DNA from: VGJJ01 sp964480705
GTDB taxonomy: Archaea; Iainarchaeota; Iainarchaeia; Iainarchaeales; VGJJ01
Direction of reading: 5' to 3'
Assembly (NCBI GenBank): GCA_964480705.1
Contig: CAYZPC010000007.1
Coordinates: 1-56,312, forward strand
DNA: 56,312 bases
A program made the translations under genes and the position numbers. The notes under the pieces are model-generated. The model was not told where the DNA came from, did not search any database, and saw only the letters and a list, made by a program, of their open reading frames with translations. The number at the start of each line of letters is the position of its first letter. The stretch's first letter is position 1. Positions 8,708-16,929 of the stretch are shown piece after piece.

Positions 8708-9034
8708 ATGGGAAAATCCGTTCCGAAAGGAATCAAAAGCAAAGCCAACATTATTCTGAAAGAAATGCCTGAATCATTCAACGAAAGTTTTGAAAACAAC
8801 AAGTTGAAAGTCAAAGAACTCAAATTACCTTTTTCAAAATGGACCACCAACGTCATGGCTGGTTTCATGACGCGCCACTTCAAAAAAATCCGCAAAGCGG
8901 AAACAAAGAAAGAAGACGCTCGAAAAAAGGCCGAGACCAGCATGAAGGAACACCCCGACATGAAAAAGTCTCACGCTCAACCTACCATGCACATGCGCAT
9001 TGAGAAGCAAGCCGAAGAAGTTGTGAAAGAATAA
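8708..9034 (+). CDS. rps17e: Ribosomal protein eS17
   Basis: 108 residues. The first 65 resemble archaeal eS17, a small-subunit protein: MGK start, helical segment ending EMPESFNESFENNK, then an NVMAGFMTRHFKKI segment like the family's N-K-I-A-G-Y-V-T-R motif. Archaeal eS17 is usually about 60-65 residues, so about 40 residues form an extra Lys/Glu/Ala-rich tail with several Met and His. It follows rpoK by 2 bases. It is convergent with rad50. The divergence of the middle part makes the call good rather than certain. Confidence 0.85.
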   Translation: MGKSVPKGIKSKANIILKEMPESFNESFENNKLKVKELKLPFSKWTTNVMAGFMTRHFKKIRKAETKKEDARKKAETSMKEHPDMKKSHAQPTMHMRIEKQAEEVVKE

Positions 9035-9103
9035 ACACATTCTTTCACTCACCCCATTTTTTCTATTTTTATTATTTTTTAACAATGGTCTTCAAATCTT
9101 TTT

Positions 9104-11467
9104 CTAAATTATTTTCGTCCCAGCATCAATCAATTTATTCAACGGAATGGTGACACCATCCTCATTCTTCTCACGCTGCAACACGTATAACGATCCAGTA
9201 GCCGCTTTCTCAATCTCCGACGCATGCGTAATCACAAACACCTGATCCACAAGCGCGGGAAGGCGATCCTTCAGCATGACGGTTAATGCTTGCACCGATT
9301 TCACATCCAAATTGTGCGTGGGTTCGTCTAAAATAATCCACGAAAGCTGACGCGTGAGCACAAACGCAATGGCCATTCTCAACGCTAACGCGGCTGCGCT
9401 GCGCTCTCCACCCGATAAAGAGGATTCGGCCGAGATCCAATCCCCACGCTTCTCTTTGACAGTTAACACGTAGTCGTTATCCTGAATGAGAACCTTTGCC
9501 AGCGTAAAATCCTCATACGGATACACGTTCGGCCACAACTCAGACAAGGCAGCATTAATCGCCTCAATCACACCCTCGCGTAATTGCTGCTGCGTAACCA
9601 CTAATGATTGGGAAAACACGCCCAACACTTCCTCCACACTCCGCGCATGCTCCAAGCGCTGCGAAATCGCCTCGCGCTGCTCGTTTAATTTCTCTGCACT
9701 CACTACGCGTTCTGACAATTCCTTTTCAGCGGAAGAAACCAAGTGAATCTCTCTCACACACGCTTCGGTTTCACTCGAAATAGTCGAAAAGCGCGAAAAA
9801 ATAGTTTGAAACTCGTCCCGCGCCGCGGAAAGAGACAAAAGAGCGTGTTCATTTTCCGCCAATTGCCGCTCTACTGCCCCCAATTCTTCTTTTACTTTAA
9901 CCATTTCCATGGCTTTATCCAGTTTTACTCCGCGAACGCGCAACAGGTCCATTTCCTCAGCAGAAGGAAGGGCACCAAAACGCTCAAGCGAAGAGTGAGA
10001 CAAAGCCACGTCCTTTTCAGCAAACGAAATCTCTTTCTCCAACACCTCACCATCTTTAGCCTTCGCCAGCAACACCGCCATGCGCTTCTCTTCCTCTTCG
10101 AGGGTGTGTAAAATAGCCTCGCACCCATTTTTTTCCGCTAGAATTTTCGAATAGGCTGCCGAAAAATCCGCCTTCTGCTGCAAAATGGCATTCTTCTGTT
10201 CACTCAACGCCGAAACAAGGGCACCCTTATGCGCAGGGTTAATTTCCTGCTTGCACGTGGGGCAATTCGCATGCAGCGAAGCAAAAGACTTCTCATCATT
10301 CGACAATTCAATCAGTTGCGCGTCAAACACTTTCTGTGCCGAAACAATTTCTTGAATCTTTTCCAGCGCCGAAGCATGTTTTATTTTCAAATCCGATTTT
10401 TGCTGCACCACTTTTTGCTGATCTTCGACTAATTTTGGATAAGATGTTCCCCCAAACGCGGTTGACCAATCCTGCAAACGCTTTTCAGCCAGTTCTTTAC
10501 GCTGCAGCGCACGCTGGTGCTGCAACTCCAGAAGACGATGCTGCTCCTGCTTAGCCGAATACTCTTTGACACGCACAACGAGAGAATTCTTTTCATTTTC
10601 TAATTCGGAAAAAGGTTTAACCGCTAAATCAGCGTGCTGTTTCTCAAAAGCAGACCACTGCCCATGCAACACATCTCTTTTGGATTTCAATTGGTGCACT
10701 TTTTGAGAAAATTGTTCAAATTGCTTGACTTTTTCCTCCGCCGCCGACTTTTGACTCGCGAGCAAAGACTTTTCCTCACTGAGCGATTGTTTCTTCGCAT
10801 CCAACTCGCGATGTTTGACTTTCTGCTCTTCTAAACGTGAACGAAGCTCATTCACATCATGATTCTTCATTGCTGCGTCTAGCTGTGAAAGAACGTGCTT
10901 GTCACTCTCTTGGCTTTTTCTAAACTGATTAAGAACATTATTCGCATTCGCACGCACAACCTCATACTTTTGCAAATCCAACAATTCATCAAATTTCTTT
11001 TTCCGGTCCGCGGGATTAAGTTTGAGAAAATAATCCACTTGGTTTTGTTCAGAGTACACAGCGCGGGAAAACAATTCATACGTGACTTGCAGCTCTTGCT
11101 CCACACGCTCCGTAACTTGACTGGGTTTGGGCCCGACGAGAAGATTATCATTCAAATATAGACGACCCTCATTCGTGCCCGTGCGTTTCACCACGCGCTC
11201 GACACGATACTTTTTATCGCCGATGCGGAAGCAAACCTCCACACGAGCCTGGTCTGCGGACACGGGCTTTCGCATGAGCAAATCATCGGTTGACACGCGG
11301 CGGTTTTGCAACGCGGGAAAGGTTCCAAAGAGACCATAGCATAATGCATCAGTCACGCTACTCTTACCTGAACCAATTACCCCCACCATCACATTTGTTC
11401 CCTTGCGGAACTTTAACGTAGAGTTTTTGTGGGTCTTCCAATTTTCTAGCGTAATAGAGTCAATCAT
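9104..11467 (-). CDS. rad50: DNA double-strand break repair ATPase Rad50
   Basis: 787 residues, a little shorter than typical archaeal Rad50. SMC-type architecture: Walker A GVIGSGKSS at about 29-37, long coiled coil (about 170-640), zinc hook CPTC at about 403-406 in the middle, ABC signature LSGGERSAAALAL at about 690, Walker B WIILDEPTHNLD at about 720. With Mre11, Rad50 tethers and processes broken DNA ends. No mre11 is found beside it or elsewhere in the window, although nurA and herA lie within 8 kb. Start is ATG after the rps-style intergenic; no strong TATA seen. Confidence 0.95.
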   Translation of the reverse strand: MIDSITLENWKTHKNSTLKFRKGTNVMVGVIGSGKSSVTDALCYGLFGTFPALQNRRVSTDDLLMRKPVSADQARVEVCFRIGDKKYRVERVVKRTGTNEGRLYLNDNLLVGPKPSQVTERVEQELQVTYELFSRAVYSEQNQVDYFLKLNPADRKKKFDELLDLQKYEVVRANANNVLNQFRKSQESDKHVLSQLDAAMKNHDVNELRSRLEEQKVKHRELDAKKQSLSEEKSLLASQKSAAEEKVKQFEQFSQKVHQLKSKRDVLHGQWSAFEKQHADLAVKPFSELENEKNSLVVRVKEYSAKQEQHRLLELQHQRALQRKELAEKRLQDWSTAFGGTSYPKLVEDQQKVVQQKSDLKIKHASALEKIQEIVSAQKVFDAQLIELSNDEKSFASLHANCPTCKQEINPAHKGALVSALSEQKNAILQQKADFSAAYSKILAEKNGCEAILHTLEEEEKRMAVLLAKAKDGEVLEKEISFAEKDVALSHSSLERFGALPSAEEMDLLRVRGVKLDKAMEMVKVKEELGAVERQLAENEHALLSLSAARDEFQTIFSRFSTISSETEACVREIHLVSSAEKELSERVVSAEKLNEQREAISQRLEHARSVEEVLGVFSQSLVVTQQQLREGVIEAINAALSELWPNVYPYEDFTLAKVLIQDNDYVLTVKEKRGDWISAESSLSGGERSAAALALRMAIAFVLTRQLSWIILDEPTHNLDVKSVQALTVMLKDRLPALVDQVFVITHASEIEKAATGSLYVLQREKNEDGVTIPLNKLIDAGTKII

Positions 11468-11551
11468 CCGGGTTCAAACGATTAACGCCGCGGAGAAATA
11501 TAACGGTTGGGGAAGAAAAAATCCGAAAAAAAAAGAAAATTAATTGAAATC

Positions 11552-11812
11552 TTACAACAAGGTCATGCCTTCGACTTCCACACTTTCAACGGAAGGAAGG
11601 GATTCAATTTCTTTAGTCAACAAATCAATGGCATCGTCTTTCTTCTCCGGAATCAAATAACCGGCTTTCAACACGATAATTCCAAAACCAATAGGTGCGC
11701 GTTGAACGTCTTTGCATTCTCCGTTCTTGCAGGCGCGAAGCTCTTTTTCGGTGGCTTCTAAGTTTTCCATATCCTTGGCGTTAACCTTGAAAATAATGAA
11801 TGTTTTACCCAT
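11552..11812 (-). CDS. ef1b: Translation elongation factor 1 beta (aEF1B)
   Basis: 86 residues, full length for archaeal aEF1B, the nucleotide exchange factor of EF1A. Family marks: N-terminal strand with FKV, PIGFGIIVL in the middle, and the C-terminal VESVEVEGMTLL. It follows the small zinc protein gene by 24 bases on the same strand. That gene pair is known from other archaea (in haloarchaea a small zinc-finger protein of the HVO_2753 type neighbours EF1-beta). One operon is likely, driven by the promoter before the zinc protein. Confidence 0.93.
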   Translation of the reverse strand: MGKTFIIFKVNAKDMENLEATEKELRACKNGECKDVQRAPIGFGIIVLKAGYLIPEKKDDAIDLLTKEIESLPSVESVEVEGMTLL

Positions 11813-11836
11813 ATTCGGTTCACACCCTGCGGAGAA

Positions 11837-11986
11837 TTACGGTCCCACAAACCCTTCACTGGAATAAGTCTTAGATGACGCTCGGCAATGGGCGCAGCGA
11901 ACAATCTTCACTTTGGGGTTAGCCGGGTTGGGAAACTCGACAAAATTGTCAATAACTTGCGTATTACAGCTCGTGCAGGTCTTCAT
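11837..11986 (-). CDS. Small zinc-ribbon protein (HVO_2753-like)
   Basis: 49 residues with two Cys pairs, CTSC at about 4-7 and CAHC at about 32-35, spaced to hold one zinc ion. Start at 11986 is chosen because upstream in-frame sequence is not protein-like and a TATA-like box (aatataaac, about 12008-12016) lies about 26 bases upstream. Context beside aEF1B matches the archaeal small zinc-finger family next to EF1-beta, reported to influence biofilm and motility in a haloarchaeon. The molecular role is not known; a link with translation is inference from context. Confidence 0.8.
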   Translation of the reverse strand: MKTCTSCNTQVIDNFVEFPNPANPKVKIVRCAHCRASSKTYSSEGFVGP

Positions 11987-12123
11987 AGACGAAAACCCCT
12001 GGGAAATGAATATAAACGAAACTCTCGACCCCCCAAAAACAGGCATAAACAGGCAAAATAAGGGGTTTCAAAACACGCGTTTAATAGGCTTTGTTGACCA
12101 ATTTTTCTAAGTAAAGCACGGTT

Positions 12124-12198
12124 GGCCCCGTAGCTTAGTCTGGATAGAGTGTCGGGCTTCGGACCCGAAGGTCGGGGGTTCAAATCCCTCCGGGGTCG
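12124..12198 (+). tRNA. tRNA-Arg (anticodon TCG)
   Basis: Cloverleaf: acceptor GGCCCCG at 12124-12130 pairs with CGGGGTC at 12191-12197 (one G-U), discriminator G at 12198. The anticodon stem TCGGG/CCCGA encloses loop CTTCGGA, giving anticodon TCG. The T arm carries GGTTCAAAT. CCA is not encoded, consistent with the cca gene nearby. Confidence 0.95.
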
Positions 12199-12235
12199 CT
12201 TTTACGCATAAATAGGAGAGGAACATTCAGCAGTA

Positions 12236-12676
12236 ATGCCCCACTCACAAAATCCAAAACCGCGGCACGTGAGACCGGAAGTCATTGCGCGATTGCGCCG
12301 ACGCATTCAACAATTTTCACTGAAAGAACACCTGTATAGTCACCTGCTCGCTGCGCGCGCATTATACAAAACGAAAGGAAAAATAGACCCTATTAAAATG
12401 GCTGAAAAAAATTTGCGCACAGCCATCTTTGCTAAAAAATATAAAATTGCACTCCAATTAGTCATGCGTCGCGAGGGAATTGAAAACAAATTATTCTATG
12501 ATGAAATGAATTCACTATTATTTGACTTAGCGCGAACACCCGAAACAGAAAATCGAACACACCATCAACAAATCATCATCGAACGAATTGAGAAGACACT
12601 CCTGCAACATGGTATTGAACCCCAAAAATTTTATGAGGAACTGGAAAAAACAGTCCGCGAATTAAACGCAGAATAA
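12236..12676 (+). CDS. Hypothetical helical basic protein
   Basis: 146 residues, predicted mostly alpha-helical, rich in Arg, Lys, Glu and Gln, with no membrane segment and no cysteines. Repeated helix-like blocks (about 15-50, 60-85, 88-105, 115-145) could form a helical bundle. It starts 37 bases after tRNA-Arg, so it may be transcribed with it. The preceding sequence has aggagagg about 19 bases before the ATG, too far for a standard ribosome binding site. No family recognised. Confidence 0.65.
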   Translation: MPHSQNPKPRHVRPEVIARLRRRIQQFSLKEHLYSHLLAARALYKTKGKIDPIKMAEKNLRTAIFAKKYKIALQLVMRREGIENKLFYDEMNSLLFDLARTPETENRTHHQQIIIERIEKTLLQHGIEPQKFYEELEKTVRELNAE

Positions 12677-12686
12677 TAAAAATGAA

Positions 12687-13403
12687 TCAGCGGTCTGTCA
12701 GACCGCCGTCCACAATAATTGTTTGTCCCATGACATAGCTTGCTGCATCGGACGCAAGAAAGGCAACCGTTTCCGCAATTTCAACGGGCTTTCCCATTCT
12801 TCCTTCCGGAATAATATGAACCAACCCCGCGGCTGCATCCTTTGTCAAACCGGCCTTTACTCCCGGTGTACGAATCGCGCCCGGAGCAACGGCATTCACG
12901 TGAATATTGTATGGAGCCATTTCTAACGCAAGTGCACGTGTAAAACCCATAATGCCTGCTTTGGTGGTGCAATAATGAACCAATCCGGGAAAGCCCACGC
13001 TCACGCCCGCAATGGAAGCAATGTTGACAATCTTTCCATATTTTTGCTTCATCATGTGCGGCAGCACCGCTTTAGTGGTGTTAAACACCCCGTCCAAATT
13101 CACGTTCATGACATGATCCCATTGTTCGCGCGTCATATCCTTGAAGGGAACAAACGGATACACTCCTGCGTTGTTGACCAAAATATCCACGCGACCAAAT
13201 TTCTTAATCGTCTGTTCAACTAAGTGAGAACAATCCTTGAATTCTGACACATTCGTGCGCACATGAAAATGTTTTCCACCGCGTGATTTGGAAGAACACA
13301 CCACGACCTTCGCACCATACTTTGCTAATAAATCCGCAATTCCTTTACCAATACCTTTTGTGCCGCCGGTAACAATAGCGACTTTACCTTTGAGAGAGAT
13401 CAT
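12687..13403 (-). CDS. Short-chain dehydrogenase/reductase (FabG-like)
   Basis: 238 residues. Classical SDR: cofactor motif TGGTKGIGKG at about 12-21, NNAG at about 83-86, catalytic Ser in IASIAG, YxxxK as YCTTK at about 147-151, PG motif APGAIRTPG. The closing segment ASDAASYVMGQTIIVDGG is typical of FabG-like and glucose-dehydrogenase-like members. It oxidises or reduces an alcohol/carbonyl using NAD(P); the substrate is unknown. ATG 13403 is supported by a TATA-like box (aatataat, about 13426-13433) about 27 bases upstream. Confidence 0.9.
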   Translation of the reverse strand: MISLKGKVAIVTGGTKGIGKGIADLLAKYGAKVVVCSSKSRGGKHFHVRTNVSEFKDCSHLVEQTIKKFGRVDILVNNAGVYPFVPFKDMTREQWDHVMNVNLDGVFNTTKAVLPHMMKQKYGKIVNIASIAGVSVGFPGLVHYCTTKAGIMGFTRALALEMAPYNIHVNAVAPGAIRTPGVKAGLTKDAAAGLVHIIPEGRMGKPVEIAETVAFLASDAASYVMGQTIIVDGGLTDR

Positions 13404-13498
13404 ATGCACGCTCAACAAATACGGAGAATATAATGTTCACGCGCACAAACAAGGTTAACGTGCGTAAACCATTAATAGTGCAAGAAAGATGCTAGTGC

Positions 13499-14101
13499 AT
13501 GGCCCTCACACCATACCGGGATATTCTATTTACCGCGCGATGGCTGCAGAAAAATATTCAACTCGTGCGTGTGGACGGACACGAATATGAAAAAAAATTC
13601 GGCACACGAACACCGGCCGAAATTCTCGAAAGCAGACAAGTCAGCTACATGAATGCTTGTCCCGACATGACGATGGCATTCATACTACTCCTCAAACGTA
13701 AAGGATATCGCCCCACGATGGTTATTGAACAGCGCGAAGGACAACGAACAGGATCCCCTACGCTTCATTTGGCAACTGAAATAAACCTAAATGGAAAAAC
13801 AATCACAGTAGACTTTGCAGACAGCCGGAGAATCATACACTACACTGGACGATACCAACCGAAAAAATCCCATACGCAGAGAAGCTATCGCGTCCACCGC
13901 TATTCAAGCAAGAGAATTGGCCCAAACACCACGCTCAATCAAATTATTCGAGTGCGAAACACATCGCAATTATACAAACGTTTTTCACACGTCACACCCG
14001 CTGCAGCAAAAGCAGTCTTTGAAGCGATGAGAAGAGACGATAGTCCACGACTATTCAACATGGTCACGCGCAGAAAACGCGTCATGAAACGCGTCCGCTA
14101 G
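13499..14101 (+). CDS. Transglutaminase-like (Cys-His-Asp) cytosolic protein
   Basis: 200 residues. Cys54 in NACPDM, His90 in LHLATEI and Asp105 in ITVDFAD are spaced as in the transglutaminase-like/papain-like fold, with the typical helix after the Cys and strands before His and Asp. There is no signal peptide, so it would act in the cytosol. The C-terminal 80 residues are strongly basic. A TATA-like box (attaatag, about 13471-13478) lies about 26 bases upstream of the ATG. Members of this fold include peptidases, amidases and inactive binding proteins; which one applies here is open. Confidence 0.6.
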   Translation: MALTPYRDILFTARWLQKNIQLVRVDGHEYEKKFGTRTPAEILESRQVSYMNACPDMTMAFILLLKRKGYRPTMVIEQREGQRTGSPTLHLATEINLNGKTITVDFADSRRIIHYTGRYQPKKSHTQRSYRVHRYSSKRIGPNTTLNQIIRVRNTSQLYKRFSHVTPAAAKAVFEAMRRDDSPRLFNMVTRRKRVMKRVR

Positions 14102-14103
14102 CA

Positions 14104-15447
14104 CTACAAAAATCCTTTTTTCTTCAGGATTTTCTTCAAATCAAGCGCACCCTTTTCGCGCAGGGCATAATTGACTTGCACAATAGGTTTATTCACGCGC
14201 ACAACGGACGCTAAATTAATGGGGGTGCCGGACACAATGTAATCCGCCTCGCACGCGTTGAGGGTTTTTTCCAATTCCTTCACTTGCGCAGGAGAATACC
14301 CCAACGCAGGAACGACCATCTGCAATTGCTTGTATTTCTCAAACGCCTTCGTAATGCTTCCTTGCGTGAAGGGGCGCGGGTCCACAATTAATGCATTTTT
14401 TTGTTTCGCAAAAACAGTTCCCGCGCCGTAGGACATTCCACCATGTGTCACGGTGGGACCGTCTTCCACGCAAACAACCTTTTTTCCGCGCAAACTAACC
14501 TTACTTTCCGTGCTCAACACGGAATCCGCGTGAATAATTTTAGCGCGCGGATTGTAATGACGAATCGTCTTCAACACCGATTGAATTTGAGAAGGATGAG
14601 CATCATTCTCTTTGTTAATAATCACCGCATCTGCCATGCGCAAATTCGTTTCACCGGGATGGTAATGCATTTCATCTCCCGCGCGCAACGGATCAACTAC
14701 CACAAATAACAAATTAGGCTGAATAAACGAAAAATCATTGTTGCCGCCGTCCCAAATAATCACATCGGCTTCTTTCTCGGCTTGACGCAGGATTTTTTCA
14801 TAATTGACTCCCGCATACACGACTAACCCTTCGCGAATGTGCTTCTCATACTCTTCTCGCTCCTCAATCGTGGCTTTATGTTTTTTCAAATCAACCAGTT
14901 TTCCATATCGCTGCACTTCCTGCTTGACTAAATTTCCATATGGCATGGGGTGGCGAATCACCACGCCCTTTTTTCCAATTTTTTTCAACAACTGGCCAAT
15001 CTTTCGAGTCGTTTGACTTTTTCCTGAACCCGTGCGCACCGCACAAATGGCAATCACAGGCTTCGTGGATTGCAACATCGTGGAATGCGGCCCGAGCAAG
15101 CGAAAATTAGTCCCCGCAGCCAAGCACTCCGACGCTTTGTGCATCACATACTCATGGGGAACGTCCGAATACGCGAAAACAACCTCATCAATGCGGTGCT
15201 TCTGAATTAATTTCGTAAGTTTTTCTTCCGGCAAAATGGGAATGCCCTTCGGATACAATTTTCCAGCGAGTTTAGCCGGAAACTTTCGGTCATCAATGCC
15301 TGGAATTTGGGCGGCAGTAAAACACACGACCTCGTAGTAGGGGTTGTTCTTGTACACTTGATAAAAATCAAAAAAATCGCGGCCCGCCGCGCCCATAATA
15401 ATAATCCGTTTGCGTTCTACAAGGGGCATTGTTTCCATACTCGACAC
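14104..15447 (-). CDS. Cyclic 2,3-diphosphoglycerate synthetase-like protein
   Basis: 447 residues. N-terminal Rossmann-like part (IIIMGAAGRDFFDF at about 15-28), then a P-loop VRTGSGKSQTTRK at about 138-150, and the IIWDGGNNDFSF motif at about 230-241. This layout matches the archaeal cDPGS family, founded on the enzyme that makes the thermoprotectant cyclic 2,3-diphosphoglycerate; many relatives in other archaea are of unproven function. It lies 40 bases downstream of cca on the same strand, so one operon is likely. Alternative in-frame ATGs lie at 15438 and 15429. Family call firm, product not certain. Confidence 0.82.
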   Translation of the reverse strand: MSSMETMPLVERKRIIIMGAAGRDFFDFYQVYKNNPYYEVVCFTAAQIPGIDDRKFPAKLAGKLYPKGIPILPEEKLTKLIQKHRIDEVVFAYSDVPHEYVMHKASECLAAGTNFRLLGPHSTMLQSTKPVIAICAVRTGSGKSQTTRKIGQLLKKIGKKGVVIRHPMPYGNLVKQEVQRYGKLVDLKKHKATIEEREEYEKHIREGLVVYAGVNYEKILRQAEKEADVIIWDGGNNDFSFIQPNLLFVVVDPLRAGDEMHYHPGETNLRMADAVIINKENDAHPSQIQSVLKTIRHYNPRAKIIHADSVLSTESKVSLRGKKVVCVEDGPTVTHGGMSYGAGTVFAKQKNALIVDPRPFTQGSITKAFEKYKQLQMVVPALGYSPAQVKELEKTLNACEADYIVSGTPINLASVVRVNKPIVQVNYALREKGALDLKKILKKKGFL

Positions 15448-15487
15448 ATCCCAGCCGGTGACGCAACTACAAGGTGCGCACGCGCCA

Positions 15488-16870
15488 TTATGGCAGGAAA
15501 GGTTCTTTGCCTTTTAAGAATGCACTCAACGCGCGCAAAAAAGAGGCATCGGATTGAGAATGACTCACTAGCGCGGACTCGCGCACTAAAACGGCTTTTT
15601 GCAATGCAGGTTTAATTTCCCCTTTTTCGCTTTCCGCGGCGCGCGACAACTCCAACTGCAATGCATCCGTGAATTTCCACACTTTCCGGGAAATTTCAAC
15701 CACGAGTTTTCCATCTTCTACACGAGGACCCGATAAAGGATTTCGATGCGCGGCGAGAAATTGCTCCGCGTGCTTTTCCTCCACAACCTTTGGACCGATT
15801 CGCACCACGCTTTTTTGCAAAATAGGATTTTCCACTTCAAAAATAATAAACGCGTGCTTGGATTCATCCGTCCAAAACCAGTTTCGAACCACGTGAAAAT
15901 CGCGCTGCTCCACCGTGTTGGAAAGTTTGTTTGCGAGGCGATTCAACTGCCCCCACATCACATCGGAAAGCATTCCATCAGGATAGGGCATTTTGACTCC
16001 CACTAATTCTTCACGCTGCAACGCGGATTTTATTTGAGCGATGGCAAGGGGCTTACTTCTTTCCTTCATGAAAAATTTTTCACTTGGGTTTTTTACGAAT
16101 GTTCGACACGCTAGAATAAGTCGCGCGAATTGATTATACGAAAGAGCGCCCGCCACGTTGCGAGAAGCATCAGTGGGGTCCACCACCAGCAAATGAGGGT
16201 GGTTGAATTGGGCGAGGGCAATGGAATCATTTCCGTGCGCGCGAGCAGGGTCAATCACCGTGTGGTCGCGCCAGTGAGCAATGCTCTCAATGGCTTTCTC
16301 AAATGTTTTATAGTGCAGGATGAGAATCTCCACTAAATAACCTGGAACACCTTGAAAGTGAACATCCGCCCCATACACGGAAACGGATTTGAAAAATTGC
16401 TTGAGTAAACGAACATCATTACACTGCCTCGGAGAGAGATTTTTTTTCATGTACGCTGCGTGGAAGGGCGTGCGGTCTACTGCTGAAATTTTCTGCGAGG
16501 CCTTCTCCACTTTGTACGTGGGAACAATCTCCACATTGAAACCATCCATTACTCCACGAACGTAGGGGTGTTCGCTATACGCTTCCTCATGAAAATTTTT
16601 TCCAAACACCGCATGACCTAATTTTAGTCCCGCGGCCTCAAATTTTTCTCTCGAAAGCGTTGGAGGATAAAACACAAAAATATCCAAATCTCTATCCCCG
16701 CGCAAATGCGTGTTTCGCGCGAGTGAACCCGCGAGTTTCACATCAATATGCGGCCCCTTCATCCCATTTATTTTTCGAATAAGTGCACGCACCATTTTTT
16801 GCTCGCCCAATACGTCGCTGCGCGAAGGAACAATTTGTTTCAACACGCTTTTTCGCCAAGAGGATGCCAT
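15488..16870 (-). CDS. cca: CCA-adding tRNA nucleotidyltransferase (archaeal class I)
   Basis: 460 residues, archaeal class I length. The nucleotidyltransferase signature is LAGSLARNTHLRGDRDLDIF at about 45-64, with the metal-binding Asp-x-Asp; the PAP-like central region contains the GVPGYLVEIL segment. The enzyme builds or repairs the 3' CCA of tRNAs, needed here because none of the four tRNAs in this window encodes CCA. It is divergent from the secretion ATPase with 59 bases between start codons and shares an AT-rich box with it. cDPGS-like gene follows downstream. Confidence 0.95.
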   Translation of the reverse strand: MASSWRKSVLKQIVPSRSDVLGEQKMVRALIRKINGMKGPHIDVKLAGSLARNTHLRGDRDLDIFVFYPPTLSREKFEAAGLKLGHAVFGKNFHEEAYSEHPYVRGVMDGFNVEIVPTYKVEKASQKISAVDRTPFHAAYMKKNLSPRQCNDVRLLKQFFKSVSVYGADVHFQGVPGYLVEILILHYKTFEKAIESIAHWRDHTVIDPARAHGNDSIALAQFNHPHLLVVDPTDASRNVAGALSYNQFARLILACRTFVKNPSEKFFMKERSKPLAIAQIKSALQREELVGVKMPYPDGMLSDVMWGQLNRLANKLSNTVEQRDFHVVRNWFWTDESKHAFIIFEVENPILQKSVVRIGPKVVEEKHAEQFLAAHRNPLSGPRVEDGKLVVEISRKVWKFTDALQLELSRAAESEKGEIKPALQKAVLVRESALVSHSQSDASFLRALSAFLKGKEPFLP

Positions 16871-16899
16871 ACGTTTTCCCAGGAGGAGGGAGCAATCGT

Positions 16900-16910
16900 C
16901 TTAATAAAAT
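16900..16910. promoter_or_regulatory. TATA-like box between cca and the secretion ATPase
   Basis: The sequence cttaataaaat is the only AT-rich box in the 59-base divergent spacer. Its centre is about 25 bases from the plus-strand ATG and about 35 from the minus-strand ATG, so it could serve both directions. Confidence 0.5.
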
Positions 16911-16929
16911 CCCCCGGTCTCCAACGAGC

